A DNA stretch of 64,000 bases from Streptococcus ovuberis (GCF_012396585.1 NZ_JAAXPR010000011.1:1-64000); one strand, 5' to 3'. Shown: positions 10,546 to 20,025, numbered from the stretch's first letter. The notes: a model not told the origin generated them from the letters alone. Made by a program: numbers and translations.

Positions 10546-11622
10546 TTAGGCAAATGGTGGGGCAAACAAGAGGTCTAGGGGAAGAATTCCCGCTGCCACC
10601 CAGCTATCTTGAATCTGAGCAGCTTTAAAAGGTTCTTTCAAAAGGGCGATGCCACAGTCGCCACCCCCTGCTCCTGATGTTTTAGCAGCAGCTCCATGCT
10701 CTTCTGCTAAATCAATCAAAGTCTTTAAGGCTGGGGTTTCTAAGTGTAAGCCTACTTGTTCAGCATAACTGCGAAGCAAGAAGCGATTGTGTCGGATTTC
10801 TTGGCAAATTGCTGAAGAGTTCTGCTCCTGAAAAGCCTGCACCATACGTTCTAGGCAGGCTTGACTAGCAGTGACAAAGTCTTGACGAATTTGTTTCTTG
10901 TGAAACGTATTTCTCGCTACTTCATCTAGTAATCCCTCTGTGGAAGCAACGCTTCTGGTCCAACCGACCAAAAATTGCAGATTTTCTGGGAAGAGCAAAC
11001 GCTCTATCACTAGGTTTGGCCAGTCTAGAGCAACTAAATCCGCTACTGTCTGCTCTGCTATTTTTGGCAAAAGCCAGGCTGGCAAGGGCCTCTGATAGGC
11101 GATAAGACCGCCAAAACTAGAGGCAGCCAGATCGCCAAAAGAGCCCGACAATCCTAGCTTAGTCTGAGCCAGTACTGACAGTTTATAAAGCACTAACGGT
11201 GACAAAGACTGTCCATAAAAGAGGCTAATAGCCTTGATCACAGCTACTGTGACCGCTCCGCTAGAACCTAGCCCATACTTTTGCCCGCTTCCTGAATCAT
11301 CCAGCTCACTGGTGATCGCTAACCGGTAATAGGTACTAGGGAACTCCCCCAAATCCCTCAGATACTCTTCCGTGACTTGCATGGCTACCTGAACGAGACT
11401 ATAGGGATGCTCTTGATCAAAGACAATGTTATGGTCCTTGCGATACCAGGATAGGTTCAAATCGGCCTGTTGATCCGAGTGAAGCTGGCCAGTCTGTGTC
11501 GCTTCAACAGTTACCTGCAAGTATTGGTTAACTGCTGCAATGATTGCCAAACCGCCATCAACCACAGCATATTCCCCTGCCAGATAGAGTTTCCCTGGAA
11601 TCTTTACTTGTATCTTACTCAT
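10546..11622 (-). CDS. mvaK2: Phosphomevalonate kinase
   Basis: GHMP kinase that phosphorylates mevalonate-5-phosphate. The 358-residue product opens MSKIQVKIPGKLYLAGEYAV. It has the ATP-binding motif KYGLGSSGAVTVAV near residue 105 and the C-terminal KTSGAGGGDCGIAL. The start at 11622 overlaps the mvaD stop codon by eight bases and has GAGG upstream; the longer frame adds seven residues without support. Third gene of the mevalonate operon. Confidence 0.95.
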   Translation of the reverse strand: MSKIQVKIPGKLYLAGEYAVVDGGLAIIAAVNQYLQVTVEATQTGQLHSDQQADLNLSWYRKDHNIVFDQEHPYSLVQVAMQVTEEYLRDLGEFPSTYYRLAITSELDDSGSGQKYGLGSSGAVTVAVIKAISLFYGQSLSPLVLYKLSVLAQTKLGLSGSFGDLAASSFGGLIAYQRPLPAWLLPKIAEQTVADLVALDWPNLVIERLLFPENLQFLVGWTRSVASTEGLLDEVARNTFHKKQIRQDFVTASQACLERMVQAFQEQNSSAICQEIRHNRFLLRSYAEQVGLHLETPALKTLIDLAEEHGAAAKTSGAGGGDCGIALLKEPFKAAQIQDSWVAAGILPLDLLFAPPFA

Positions 11623-12640
11623 CTGAAGCCTCAAATACCGCAACTGTCTCCAGCCAAGCTTCCTCTGTCAAAGCATAGGCTGCTGGTCCTGGACGACTAG
11701 TGATGATCTTTTCTTTAGGAAACTGTTTTGCCAGTGCCTCAACCAAACTTGTCATATCACTAGCCCTACAAAGGACCTTGACATTCGGTCCTGCATCCAT
11801 GGTCATATAAGCAGGGAGACCAAGCTCCTCACGAACATGACGAACCAAGCCTTGAACACGGATTGACTCTGGTTCAAAGTAAGTAAAAGGCGGATCAGCA
11901 GAAAGGGTCGTCGCATGCATCTTCATGCCATTATGTTCTGTAATTTGCCCTACTTTAACCAGGTCTTTATGCTTTATGGCCTCCTTAATAGCCTCTAAAT
12001 CCGTCTTAGCAGACGAGATCCAAGCAGGGTAAAAAGGAGACGTCGCAACGGTATGGTCCATCCCAACACGGCTAGAAATTGACTTTCTTTCAGTATTAAT
12101 GGCCAGAACAATCATACCGATATCCCAGTCTGCTGGATCAATAGGAACTGCGTAAGAATCCTTCGAACCTGTCCCCATCTGCCATTCCACAAAGCCCCCG
12201 AACAAGGAGCGGGTGCTTGACCCTGAACCTCGTCTGGCGAAGGTCGACAAGGTTTGACGGTCCCAATCCAGCGACAAAGCTTCTGATACAGCTAAAGAAA
12301 GGGCTGCAAAGGCTGACGCCGATGAGGCCAAACCTGCTGCAGTCGGGACAAAATTGTAAGAGGTGACCTTAGCATTTCTATTCTCCCCTGTCTCTTGACG
12401 AAAAAGGTCCAAAAAACGGCTGATTTTAGAGGTTTCCTCCGGTGATTGCGCCTGACCATTCAAGAAAAAGTAATCCTCCGTCAAATGGGCATCAAAGACC
12501 ACTTCGGTATCCGTGTAAAAAGCATCTAAAGTAAGCGACAAGGAACTATTCATGGGCAAAAAGAGGGCCTTGTCCCTCTTTCCCCAGTATTTAATCAAAG
12601 CTATGTTAGTATGGGCACGTGCCCGGCCGACTCTTATCAT
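11615..12640 (-). CDS. mvaD: Diphosphomevalonate decarboxylase
   Basis: Converts mevalonate-5-diphosphate to isopentenyl diphosphate with ATP and release of CO2. The 341-residue product carries the signatures NIALIKYWGKRD, PMNSSLSLTLD and the GHMP loop TAAGLASSASAFAAL, and RGSGSSTRSLFGGFVEW. It overlaps mvaK1 by four bases (ATGA) and mvaK2 by eight, so the three kinase/decarboxylase genes are translationally coupled. Confidence 0.96.
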   Translation of the reverse strand: MIRVGRARAHTNIALIKYWGKRDKALFLPMNSSLSLTLDAFYTDTEVVFDAHLTEDYFFLNGQAQSPEETSKISRFLDLFRQETGENRNAKVTSYNFVPTAAGLASSASAFAALSLAVSEALSLDWDRQTLSTFARRGSGSSTRSLFGGFVEWQMGTGSKDSYAVPIDPADWDIGMIVLAINTERKSISSRVGMDHTVATSPFYPAWISSAKTDLEAIKEAIKHKDLVKVGQITEHNGMKMHATTLSADPPFTYFEPESIRVQGLVRHVREELGLPAYMTMDAGPNVKVLCRASDMTSLVEALAKQFPKEKIITSRPGPAAYALTEEAWLETVAVFEASDE

Positions 12641-13608
12641 TTGTCCTCTCCTTCAAGGCCTAAATACTGAATCCAGATGCCTTTGGCACCAGCTGTTTCA
12701 AGAGCTTGCATTAATTTTTCTGCTTGCTGACGATCGGCTACCAAGGCTATCATGCAGCCGCCTCGACCCCCTCCGGTCAATTTAGCACCCAAGGCACCGG
12801 CCTGTCTAGCCACAGTTATTAAGTGGTCTAACTGTGGATCAGACACCCCAAGATCTACAAGATAGGTCTGGGCTCGATTCATCAATTGTCCCAGGCTGGT
12901 CACATTCTTATCAGCTAAGGCCTGCTGGCTTTCAATGACCAGCTGACCAAGAGCTTCAATATGACCTTGGGGGCTAAAAGATAAACTGGCTGACCCTTGG
13001 TTTTCGACCTCAATCCAGTCGGCTACATGCTGGACTGCTTCAAGAGTGTGCCCAATACGCCCCGTGTCTGCGACCACCAGGTAAGCCGGAAAATCCAGAG
13101 ACAAAACCTCAAAAGGCTGGTCTTTGACATAGTAAACAGGCTTTTCGCGACTAATAGTCGTCACGTCTACCCCTGAAGGATTACCATGTGCAATTCGCTC
13201 AGATGACTGAGCAATCTCCCAAAGTTCCTGATCCGTCAATTCTTTCTCGTAGAAAGCAAATAAGGCCCTCGCCACGGATACTGCGACTGCCGCACTTGAC
13301 CCCATCCCCCGCTCAGCAGGAATCGTTGACGTAATTTCCACATGAATCGGAGGATTTTGTGATACCCCTAGACGGTAAAGGGAAAAACGGATGGCATGTT
13401 TGAGGCTCTCATAAACCTTGGGTATCTCGTGAACCAAGCCATCGTAGAGAGCACAGTTGACAGACAGGTCACCACACGTCTCCGTCACAGTCGTCTGGAC
13501 TTCAACCCCAGCAAAAGGAAGAGCAATAGCAGGTTTTCCATAAACGACCGCATGTTCTCCCATTAAGATAATCTTACCGCTTGCACGCCCTTGTGCTGTC
13601 TTTGTCAT
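12637..13608 (-). CDS. mvaK1: Mevalonate kinase
   Basis: First kinase of the mevalonate pathway. The 323-residue product has GKIILMGEHAVVYGKPAIAL at the N-terminus, the GHMP motif ERGMGSSAAVAVSVARA and the C-terminal LTGGGRGGCMIAL. It is the first gene of the operon. The AAGGAG site precedes the ATG. This operon supplies isoprenoid precursors for undecaprenyl phosphate in cocci that lack the MEP route. Confidence 0.96.
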   Translation of the reverse strand: MTKTAQGRASGKIILMGEHAVVYGKPAIALPFAGVEVQTTVTETCGDLSVNCALYDGLVHEIPKVYESLKHAIRFSLYRLGVSQNPPIHVEITSTIPAERGMGSSAAVAVSVARALFAFYEKELTDQELWEIAQSSERIAHGNPSGVDVTTISREKPVYYVKDQPFEVLSLDFPAYLVVADTGRIGHTLEAVQHVADWIEVENQGSASLSFSPQGHIEALGQLVIESQQALADKNVTSLGQLMNRAQTYLVDLGVSDPQLDHLITVARQAGALGAKLTGGGRGGCMIALVADRQQAEKLMQALETAGAKGIWIQYLGLEGEDK

Positions 13609-13658
13609 GTCTCCTTTGTCTCCTTACTTGGAGACTCTCCTCTTTATAAAATCATCTT

Positions 13659-13667
13659 ATTATACCA
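13659..13667 (-). promoter_or_regulatory. Extended -10 promoter of the mevalonate operon
   Basis: TGGTATAAT on the minus strand, about 50 bases before the mvaK1 start codon; no good -35 box is visible at 17 bases, as is common for TGn promoters. Confidence 0.6.
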
Positions 13668-13868
13668 CGTTTTAGCATCATCGGCTCAGTTAGGCCTCAA
13701 AGCTAAAAAACTTCAACACTTTGGCCCGATTGATAAAGGTATTAAGACTCATTGGTCTGTCTTCCTCATTAGTCATCATAGCACCCAAAAGGATTGGTGC
13801 CCCCTTCTTCTGACAAAAGAACGCTCTTGCCCCCATACAGTAACGACCAATCCTTGATGAAAAATTCC

Positions 13869-13993
13869 TTATTGCCTGGTAAAATTAACCGTCAGATAAA
13901 GGTTGTATAGCAGATAAGTCACCGCAAAAACTTAACAATCGTTCCAAAAATAACATTGAAAACCAAGAAAGACTGAGAAAAGTAGTAGGCCCA
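13869..13993 (-). pseudogene. Remnant of a membrane-protein C-terminus after azlD
   Basis: Directly after the azlD stop codon the minus strand reads AYYFSQSFLVFNVIFGTIVK. With one T added to the following five-T run, it continues FAVTYLLYNLYLTVNFTRQ and stops. The two pieces make a coherent hydrophobic C-terminus of about 40 residues. No start codon or family is recognisable. The rest of the gap to mvaK1 (13609-13868) holds the mva promoter and no gene. Confidence 0.4.
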
Positions 13994-14314
13994 CTAGATC
14001 AACCTCAAAAGAGCTATCAAAACAATACCCGCCCCTACGGTGAGTAAAAGGTTTCTGTAACGGAAAGCCACCCAGAGCAGCAAAACACTCACTAAGGCTT
14101 CCTGCCAGAGCAATTGTGGCAACTGCCCGCTGTCATAAGTAAATACATTTGAAAACGTTAAGGCAAAAATAATAGATAGCGGTAAATATTTTAAAAACCG
14201 TAGGACCCTATCAGATAATTTGACTTTTTTTAAGAGGGCAAACGGAAGCACTCTCGGCACAAAAGTGACCAGGGCAGAAAGCAAAATTGCCCACACAACA
14301 TCACTAGTTCTCAT
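13994..14314 (-). CDS. azlD: AzlD family small subunit of branched-chain amino acid exporter
   Basis: A 106-residue membrane protein with about three or four helices and the AzlD start VVWAILLSALVTFVPRVLPF. It pairs with AzlC, which it overlaps by 11 bases. AzlCD systems export branched-chain amino acids and their analogues; the actual substrate in this organism is inferred. Confidence 0.88.
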   Translation of the reverse strand: MRTSDVVWAILLSALVTFVPRVLPFALLKKVKLSDRVLRFLKYLPLSIIFALTFSNVFTYDSGQLPQLLWQEALVSVLLLWVAFRYRNLLLTVGAGIVLIALLRLI

Positions 14315-14999
14315 CCAGCCATACCCCCATCACACAACCTGCCAAAGTAGCAGACAAAACAGCTACTGACTTAGGTAAAAAACAAGCCAGAACAAAGAAT
14401 ACTGAAGCGACGGTCAAAAGGATTCCAGCTATTTTTTTCACAGGAACGCTGAGGGCAAGTCCCCTAAATTGTGCTGCGAAAATCCCTATAAACATCGCTA
14501 TAAGGGCAAAGTCTAAACCTAAGGTATAGGGGCTAGGAATTCTCTCCCCCACCAGAGCTCCCATAACTGTTGCTATTGTCCAAGACAGGTAGCTCAACAC
14601 ATTATTCCCCAGCATCCAATCAGCAGATACAACCTGCTGCTGGAGACCTTCTGCCAATAAAACACCGTAAGTTTCATCCGTCAAAAGACCACCAATCACC
14701 AGGCTCTGTCCAGTTGAAACATTCGGAAAAAAAGTCGCTGTATGCAAGGCCATTAAAAAATTTCGTAAATTGATCAGGAATATTGTCAGAGCAATCGAAG
14801 AGAGGGGTTCACCTGTCACCAGCAAACCGACCAAGGCAAACTGACCTGCTCCTGCATAAATGAGTAAACTCATGAGGAGTACCTGCCAAACAGTTATCCC
14901 TGCTGCTGCCGCAATCACACCAAAGGCCATTCCAACGCCTAAATAACCCAGCCCAGTGGGCAAGGCAGACTGCATTCCTCGTTTAAATTCAGACGTCAT
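14304..14999 (-). CDS. azlC: AzlC family amino-acid exporter, large subunit
   Basis: A 231-residue multi-helix membrane protein of the AzlC/YgaZ family, with GLGYLGVGMAFGVIAAAAG near the N-terminus and the LINLRNFLMAL stretch. The start is the ATG at 14999, five bases after AAAGGTG; a GTG two codons upstream lies on that site. It forms a two-gene operon with azlD. Confidence 0.9.
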   Translation of the reverse strand: MTSEFKRGMQSALPTGLGYLGVGMAFGVIAAAAGITVWQVLLMSLLIYAGAGQFALVGLLVTGEPLSSIALTIFLINLRNFLMALHTATFFPNVSTGQSLVIGGLLTDETYGVLLAEGLQQQVVSADWMLGNNVLSYLSWTIATVMGALVGERIPSPYTLGLDFALIAMFIGIFAAQFRGLALSVPVKKIAGILLTVASVFFVLACFLPKSVAVLSATLAGCVMGVWLDEN

Positions 15000-15005
15000 A
15001 GTCAC

Positions 15006-15811
15006 CTTTTCATTTCAAATAGATTATATCCTTATCATAGCATAAAACCTATCTTGTCACAAGGTAAGAGCCTACATTCTCCAAGACCTTTACCCGTATT
15101 TTCAGCAACTGTCTTGAAAAAATTGGTTTCGTCAAACAGTTACTCGTCCTATTGAAATTATATTATCCACCATTTCATCTAAAAAGCGAACCTTTGATTC
15201 TTTCTGAAAGATGAATTGTCTTCATTTGTTTGGTGCTAAATGACACTCAAAAATCAGTGAGTTGCTGGTCATCAAGTAACTCGTTTTTAAGTCATACAGC
15301 AACCCAAAAATCTTTGAAGAGTCCATTGTGTTCAGATTTTGAATTTCGATACCTATACCTATGCCCTACTGTATTTTCCCATACGACTGCAAGAGTTAAA
15401 AACCTAACCCCACATGGAGCTAGGCGGTTTTACATCTTATTCAACCAAAACTATGGACCCATAATTGGCCAACATCCACTTGCTTACGGGTCTTTAACAA
15501 TCAGTCAGCTCAACCGCATCCTAAATAGAGATAGCTCACTACTTCTAGCTTGTCAGCCCACCCCTCGGTAAACCTTATCTGCTCCGTGCCCATAGCTGAC
15601 CGAACCGTATTGACAACGGCTCCTTGACACTTGCGAGCTAACCTCTCCGCCAACAGTTTGTCCTGAAACTGTTGAAACGCACTAAAATAAGCACTGTGAC
15701 AAGTTTGGTAAATGACTCCGCCTAATTGGGCTGTTAGGGGAACTCCTCTGATCAGCATCACCAGCTGAACTATCTAGAGTAAGCTTTCTTTCAGTGACTC
15801 AATCTTGAACG
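15006..15811. other. Gene-poor gap of about 800 bases
   Basis: Contains the azlC promoter at 15034-15062. No gene is supported. A minus-strand open frame of 83 codons (15510-15761) has no recognisable motif and no clear ribosome site. The region may be a decayed gene, but no homologous stretch was identified. Confidence 0.4.
15034..15062 (-). promoter_or_regulatory. Promoter of azlCD
   Basis: TTGTGA (15057-15062), 17 bases and TATGAT (15034-15039) with a TGC extension on the minus strand; a second possible -10, TATAAT, lies at 15023-15028. Confidence 0.5.
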
Positions 15812-16828
15812 TTAACCTAATACCATGCTTTCAAACACCAGGCTCGGCTTGGCATTAAGCGACAAATCAGCAAAGTTCCCTTGTTCATACTCGACATCAG
15901 CAGCTAAAGCGATCATACCGGCATTATCACCGCAGAGACGCAACGGAGGGATGACCACTTCCACATCTGTTATGTCTGTCGCTAAGCGCTCGCGCAAACC
16001 TTGGTTGGCAGCGACCCCACCTGCCACAACCAGTTGCTTAACTGGGTATTGGCTCAGAGCTCTCTTGGTCTTACTGATGAGGACATCCAAAACCGACGCC
16101 TGAAAGGAAGCGCAGAGGTCTTCTAAGGCTAGTTTTTCTCCTTTTTGTTGCGCATTGTGGTTTAGATTGATAAAAGCCGACTTAAGCCCAGAAAACGAAA
16201 AGTCCAAGTGATTTTCTTTCATCATAGCTCTTGGGAAGTTGTAAACGTCCTGACCTTTGTGAGCCAATACATCAATTTCCTTACCAGCTGGATAGGTCAA
16301 GCCCATAACCCGACCAACCTTGTCGTAAGCCTCACCTACAGCATCATCACGGGTCTCCCCAATGATCCGGTAATCTCCTGCTTTTGGGACATAGACTAGC
16401 TCGGTATGACCACCTGACACCAACAGAGCCATAAGAGGGTAGGTCAACTCAGCTGTCTGGTTAGCTGCCATAAGATGGCCGGCCATGTGGTTAACAGGAA
16501 TCAGGGGTAGGCCGTTTGCCCAAGCAAAGGCCTTGGCAGCCGCCATACCAACTAGCAGGGCACCCACCAGGCCAGGGCCATAGGTCACTGCCACAGCTGA
16601 TAGGTCACTAGCCACAATCCCAGCCTCCACCAGTGCATCGTTAATACAGGTCGTGATCACCTCCACATGGTGACGGCTAGCTACTTCTGGCACCACGCCC
16701 CCAAAACGCTTATGACTATCGACTTGACTAGCGATGATGTTGGTCAATAGTTCCGTCTTATTCTTCAAAACAGCCACGCTGGTCTCATCACAGGAGGACT
16801 CAATGGCTAAGATATATCTGTTTGACAT
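15812..16828 (-). CDS. tsaD: tRNA N6-adenosine threonylcarbamoyltransferase
   Basis: Transfers threonylcarbamoyl to A37 of ANN-decoding tRNAs, together with TsaB and TsaE. The 338-residue ASKHA-fold protein has [13 protein letters not shown], the metal ligands in [25 protein letters not shown] and [11 protein letters not shown]. Its usual partners tsaB and rimI lie 4 kb away, beyond an oxidoreductase module, so it now seems to use its own promoter. Confidence 0.97.
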   Translation of the reverse strand: MSNRYILAIESSCDETSVAVLKNKTELLTNIIASQVDSHKRFGGVVPEVASRHHVEVITTCINDALVEAGIVASDLSAVAVTYGPGLVGALLVGMAAAKAFAWANGLPLIPVNHMAGHLMAANQTAELTYPLMALLVSGGHTELVYVPKAGDYRIIGETRDDAVGEAYDKVGRVMGLTYPAGKEIDVLAHKGQDVYNFPRAMMKENHLDFSFSGLKSAFINLNHNAQQKGEKLALEDLCASFQASVLDVLISKTKRALSQYPVKQLVVAGGVAANQGLRERLATDITDVEVVIPPLRLCGDNAGMIALAADVEYEQGNFADLSLNAKPSLVFESMVLG

Positions 16829-16853
16829 GTCTTTATCTTTCTAATCATTCTTG

Positions 16854-16883
16854 CTAATAGGAGCTTAAGGATACGGTTGTCAA
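16854..16883 (-). promoter_or_regulatory. Promoter of tsaD
   Basis: TTGACA (16878-16883), an 18-base spacer and TATTAG (16854-16859) on the minus strand, about 26 bases before the start codon. Confidence 0.5.
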
Positions 16884-16918
16884 CCGTCACAGTTCCCTAA
16901 ATTACTGTGCAACAGTCC

Positions 16919-16938
16919 GTAACTTTCCTGAAAGTTAC
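16919..16938. repeat. Perfect palindrome downstream of tetR
   Basis: GTAACTTTC and GAAAGTTAC are separated by two bases, giving a 20-base palindrome. It lies between the tsaD promoter and the tandem hairpin repeats, with no T tract on either side; it may be an operator or an RNA-processing hairpin. Confidence 0.5.
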
Positions 16939-16957
16939 TGGTTTTCAATTGAGCTCA

Positions 16958-17041
16958 CACCTTCAACAGTCACTCCCCTGACTGTTGCTTGCCTTCTCTT
17001 TTTTAAGCACGCACCTTCAACAGTCACTCCCCTGACTGTTG
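16958..17041. repeat. Tandem 30-base repeat carrying a CAACAGTCA/TGACTGTTG hairpin
   Basis: Two identical 30-base units at 16958-16987 and 17012-17041 each contain a nine-base inverted repeat around a six-base centre. The right unit includes the last codons and stop of the tetR gene, so the left unit looks like a duplication of the gene end with the intervening 24 bases. No T tract follows. Confidence 0.8.
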
Positions 17042-17586
17042 AAGCCCCAAAAGGTATGCTGGTGGAGGATGTTTTGGGCTTTTTCCAGGTCATCTGCTGT
17101 GTGTAGGAGCCAATACTCGACAAAACTAGCAAAGGCCCCCGACAGGTAGTAAATATAGCTATGGTTGACACTTTCTTGGGCAAATAGCTGAGCTGATAGT
17201 AGATTCCCATCGATAAACATTTGCCGCAACTGATAAGAAAAGGTCAAGGGTGACACCTGCAACAAACGCCTAATTAACTCCCGCTTTTGATAAACTGCCT
17301 CTAAAATTTGGTTAGTAAAAAGGCGAGATTCCGCTTCACCAATCTCCTCTAAGTGTTCAACAACTGGTTGGCAACTATCTTCAATAGCAGCAATCACTTC
17401 CCCCACAATGGCCTTATACAGGTGATCCTTACTCTCATAGTGCTGATAAAAGGCATTCCTAGAACACCTCGCCTCACGGCAGATGGTCGTCACACTCAAC
17501 TTGGCATAATCTTCATTCTCTAAGAGCCCCAAAAACGCAGTCCGTATATTTTCTTCTGTTCGCTCAAAACGTAAATCTGTCGTCAT
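17017..17586 (-). CDS. TetR/AcrR family transcriptional regulator
   Basis: A 189-residue regulator with a TetR helix-turn-helix in the first 55 residues (LSVTTICREARCSRNAFYQHYESKDHLYKAI) and a helical ligand domain. It is divergent from the nitronate monooxygenase gene, so it probably represses that operon and itself. Candidate operators lie in the intergenic region. The stop codon lies inside a duplicated 30-base repeat, which may have altered the C-terminus. Confidence 0.9.
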   Translation of the reverse strand: MTTDLRFERTEENIRTAFLGLLENEDYAKLSVTTICREARCSRNAFYQHYESKDHLYKAIVGEVIAAIEDSCQPVVEHLEEIGEAESRLFTNQILEAVYQKRELIRRLLQVSPLTFSYQLRQMFIDGNLLSAQLFAQESVNHSYIYYLSGAFASFVEYWLLHTADDLEKAQNILHQHTFWGFNSQGSDC

Positions 17587-17647
17587 TTTCCCCCTTCAAG
17601 ATGACAAATTTACCAAAACTGTCACCTAACTTACACTCGTATGGAAA

Positions 17648-17674
17648 TTGTCATTTGCCTTTTATAAATGACAA
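17648..17674. promoter_or_regulatory. Candidate TetR operator
   Basis: TTGTCATTT (17648-17656) and AAATGACAA (17666-17674) are perfect inverted repeats with a nine-base spacer, just upstream of a TATAAA box (17681-17686). Related half-sites ATGACA and TGTCA occur nearer the tetR start, at about 17600-17625. Confidence 0.55.
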
Positions 17675-17714
17675 GTGTACTATAAATTATATCAGAAGAA
17701 AGAGGAGAAATCAA

Positions 17715-18695
17715 ATGACAAATCGGATTACAGACATTTTGGGGATTGAAAAACCCATCATCCAAGGCCCTCTGGCTTGGTTGACCAACGGTCAATACGC
17801 TGGCGCTGTCAGTGCCGCAGGTGGCTTGGGAGTTCTTGGTATCAGTGCAGGTCAGACCGTTGCAGCGACGACGGTGGAGGAAACCATCGAAAATATGCGA
17901 CGGGAAATCCGCATTGCCCGTGAGATAACGGATAAACCGCTAGGCATCAACGTCGCTCCTGGTCATGAGTTGACCGATATTTTCACAGGCCCTATGCTTG
18001 AGCTGATGGTGGAAGAAGGAGTGCAGGTTGCAGTCATGGTCGGTGAATTTTCCGCCTTCTGGACAGCGAAATTCAAGGAAAAAGGCATCAAAGTCGTCTT
18101 TCGTGCCGGCACACCGACCGTGGAAAACACCGAGGAAGCCATTCAAGGTGGTGCGGACATCATCGTGGCAACTGGTTTTGATGAAGGGGGGACGGTTCCT
18201 GAAAAGGTCATCGGCACTTTTTCCATCGTACCGATGATTGTCGATGCTGCAAAAGGACGTGTCCCTGTCATGGCAGCTGGTGGGATTGCGGACGCTCGGA
18301 CGGCCCGGGCGGCCTTTGCCCTAGGCGCAGAAGGGCTCTATGTTGGTACAGCCTTCATGATGGCTGAAGAAGCCATTTTGGCAGATAACATCAAGGAAAT
18401 GGCGCTCAAAGCGACAGCTTCTGACCTGCTGCTCTACCGCACAGTACCTGCCTACTACCGCTCTTTACCGGGCGACATTCCCAACAAACTCTTGGAAATG
18501 AGCCAGGCAGGGGCAACAGAGCAAGAGATTTTCGAGGTACAGCGTGGCTACAATGGGATGCGTGATGGCATGCTCTTTGGCGACCTCAGCAAGGGCTTTG
18601 CTTCCTTTGGCCTAGGGATTTCCCTGATTGACAAGATTGAGCCAGTGGCGGTGATTATGGACAAATTGATGAGTGGCATTGAGGATTTAGTATAA
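17715..18695 (+). CDS. Nitronate monooxygenase (2-nitropropane dioxygenase family)
   Basis: FMN-dependent TIM-barrel enzyme that oxidises alkyl nitronates, or related to FabK-like enoyl reductases. The 326-residue product opens MTNRITDILGIEKPIIQGPL and has AAGGIADARTARAAFALGAEG, the phosphate-binding FMN motif. The start at 17715 has AGAGGAG upstream; the open frame extends 38 codons further into the operator region and is not used. First gene of the TetR-controlled module. The C-terminal half and the following gene are noticeably richer in G+C than the neighbours, which suggests transfer. Confidence 0.85.
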   Translation: MTNRITDILGIEKPIIQGPLAWLTNGQYAGAVSAAGGLGVLGISAGQTVAATTVEETIENMRREIRIAREITDKPLGINVAPGHELTDIFTGPMLELMVEEGVQVAVMVGEFSAFWTAKFKEKGIKVVFRAGTPTVENTEEAIQGGADIIVATGFDEGGTVPEKVIGTFSIVPMIVDAAKGRVPVMAAGGIADARTARAAFALGAEGLYVGTAFMMAEEAILADNIKEMALKATASDLLLYRTVPAYYRSLPGDIPNKLLEMSQAGATEQEIFEVQRGYNGMRDGMLFGDLSKGFASFGLGISLIDKIEPVAVIMDKLMSGIEDLV

Positions 18696-18696
18696 G

Positions 18697-20025
18697 ATGG
18701 CAGATAAGAAACAAATGATGATTGGCCTCGCCATGTTTGGTGCGGCAGGTTTAAATTTTCGATCGTGGTTGGACCCAGAGGTCAAACTCTCGGAGTATCC
18801 AGATCTTTCAGTCGATATTCAAGCGGCTCAGCTGGCTGAAAAAGGCAAGTTCCAGTTCATGTTCTTTGGTGATTTTCCAGGCACTAAGGCAGCGCATAAC
18901 AGCGACATGCAGACCATGGGCTTGGATCCCTTGCTGATTGCCAGTATCATAGGCAGCCAGACCTCACGTATCGGTCTGGGAATCACGCGGGCGACCTCTT
19001 GGTCCAATCCCTATGAGTTGGCTAGACAGTTCAAAACGCTTGATGCGCTGACGCACGGGCGAGTAGCTTGGAATGCGGTCACAGGGGCGAACGGTGTCAG
19101 TGCCAATGCCTACGGGGTCAATCTAGCCCCCAGCTTTGACCGCTATGGCAAGGCCTATGAATTTACAGAGGCTGTGCAACAGCTCTGGGCAACATGGGGA
19201 GAGGACGCCCTTAAACTCAACCACCAGACCAAGGAATTTGCCGACTACGACCAAGTCAAACCAGTGGTCATCAAGGGTGACTATGTGCAGACAGCAGGTA
19301 CTCTGCCCATCCCACCGTCCAAGCAAGGTCAGCCAGTCATTTTCCACTCGGGTGGGTCGGAAAATAGCATTGCCTACGCTGGCAAATATGCCAATGTTTT
19401 TGTCGGTGAAGTCTGGACCATCGAGCAAGGTCAAGCCATGCGCCAGGCGCTTCGCCAAGCTGCTGTGGATAATGGGCGAAACCCTGATGACATCAAATTT
19501 ATCGCAGGGCTTATGCCCCTGCTAGGAGATGACAAGAAAGCCGCGCTAGAGCGCCACGCTAGCTTTATTGATGGTGAGACCTTCTTGCAACGCATCGCCC
19601 ATATCGGCTATGTGCTAGGCATCCAGTTTACGCCTGCTGATATTGAGCGCCCGATTGCGCCAGAGATCTTAGATGCGGTACAGGTTACCCCTTACAGCGA
19701 CCCACGTCTGGAAAATGTCCTCAAGGTGGCGCGTGAGGGCTGGACCTTGCGGGAAATCGTCTATCATTCGGTGATTGACTACCACCCTACAGCGGTCGGG
19801 AATGCTAAGGACATTGCCGACCACATGACGGCTTGGTTTGAAGCAGGAGCAGCCGATGGGTTCTGGGTCATGCCAGATGTCTATGCCGTCGATTTGCCTC
19901 GCTTTGTCGACGAAGTCGTCCCAATTCTTCAAGAACGTGGCATTTTCCATGAAGATTATGACGGTGAAACCCTGCGGGAGCACCTCGGTGTGCCTTACCA
20001 GTATGGGGTAAGGCAGGAGGATTAA
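18697..20025 (+). CDS. LLM-class flavin-dependent monooxygenase (NtaA/SnaA/DszA type)
   Basis: A 442-residue bacterial-luciferase-like monooxygenase of the NtaA/SnaA/DszA(SoxA) group, using FMNH2 and O2 on nitrilotriacetate-like, sulphur or other organic substrates. The family start (MMIGLAMFGAAG), the LGITRATSWSNPYELARQFKTLDALTHGRVAWN stretch and the full length support it. It begins one base after the nitronate monooxygenase stop and is joined by the next gene at its own stop. The reduced flavin source is not evident; the broken next gene is a candidate partner. Substrate unknown. Confidence 0.88.
   Translation: MADKKQMMIGLAMFGAAGLNFRSWLDPEVKLSEYPDLSVDIQAAQLAEKGKFQFMFFGDFPGTKAAHNSDMQTMGLDPLLIASIIGSQTSRIGLGITRATSWSNPYELARQFKTLDALTHGRVAWNAVTGANGVSANAYGVNLAPSFDRYGKAYEFTEAVQQLWATWGEDALKLNHQTKEFADYDQVKPVVIKGDYVQTAGTLPIPPSKQGQPVIFHSGGSENSIAYAGKYANVFVGEVWTIEQGQAMRQALRQAAVDNGRNPDDIKFIAGLMPLLGDDKKAALERHASFIDGETFLQRIAHIGYVLGIQFTPADIERPIAPEILDAVQVTPYSDPRLENVLKVAREGWTLREIVYHSVIDYHPTAVGNAKDIADHMTAWFEAGAADGFWVMPDVYAVDLPRFVDEVVPILQERGIFHEDYDGETLREHLGVPYQYGVRQED

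Noticed and set aside
13790..13860. GGATTGGT/ACCAATCC pairing upstream of mvaK1, considered as a T-box or riboswitch
   Set aside because: The conserved T-box sequence is missing, and no specifier or terminator fits the mevalonate operon.
15510..15761. An 83-codon minus-strand open frame
   Set aside because: No family or ribosome site. It could be a remnant, but no supporting homology is visible.
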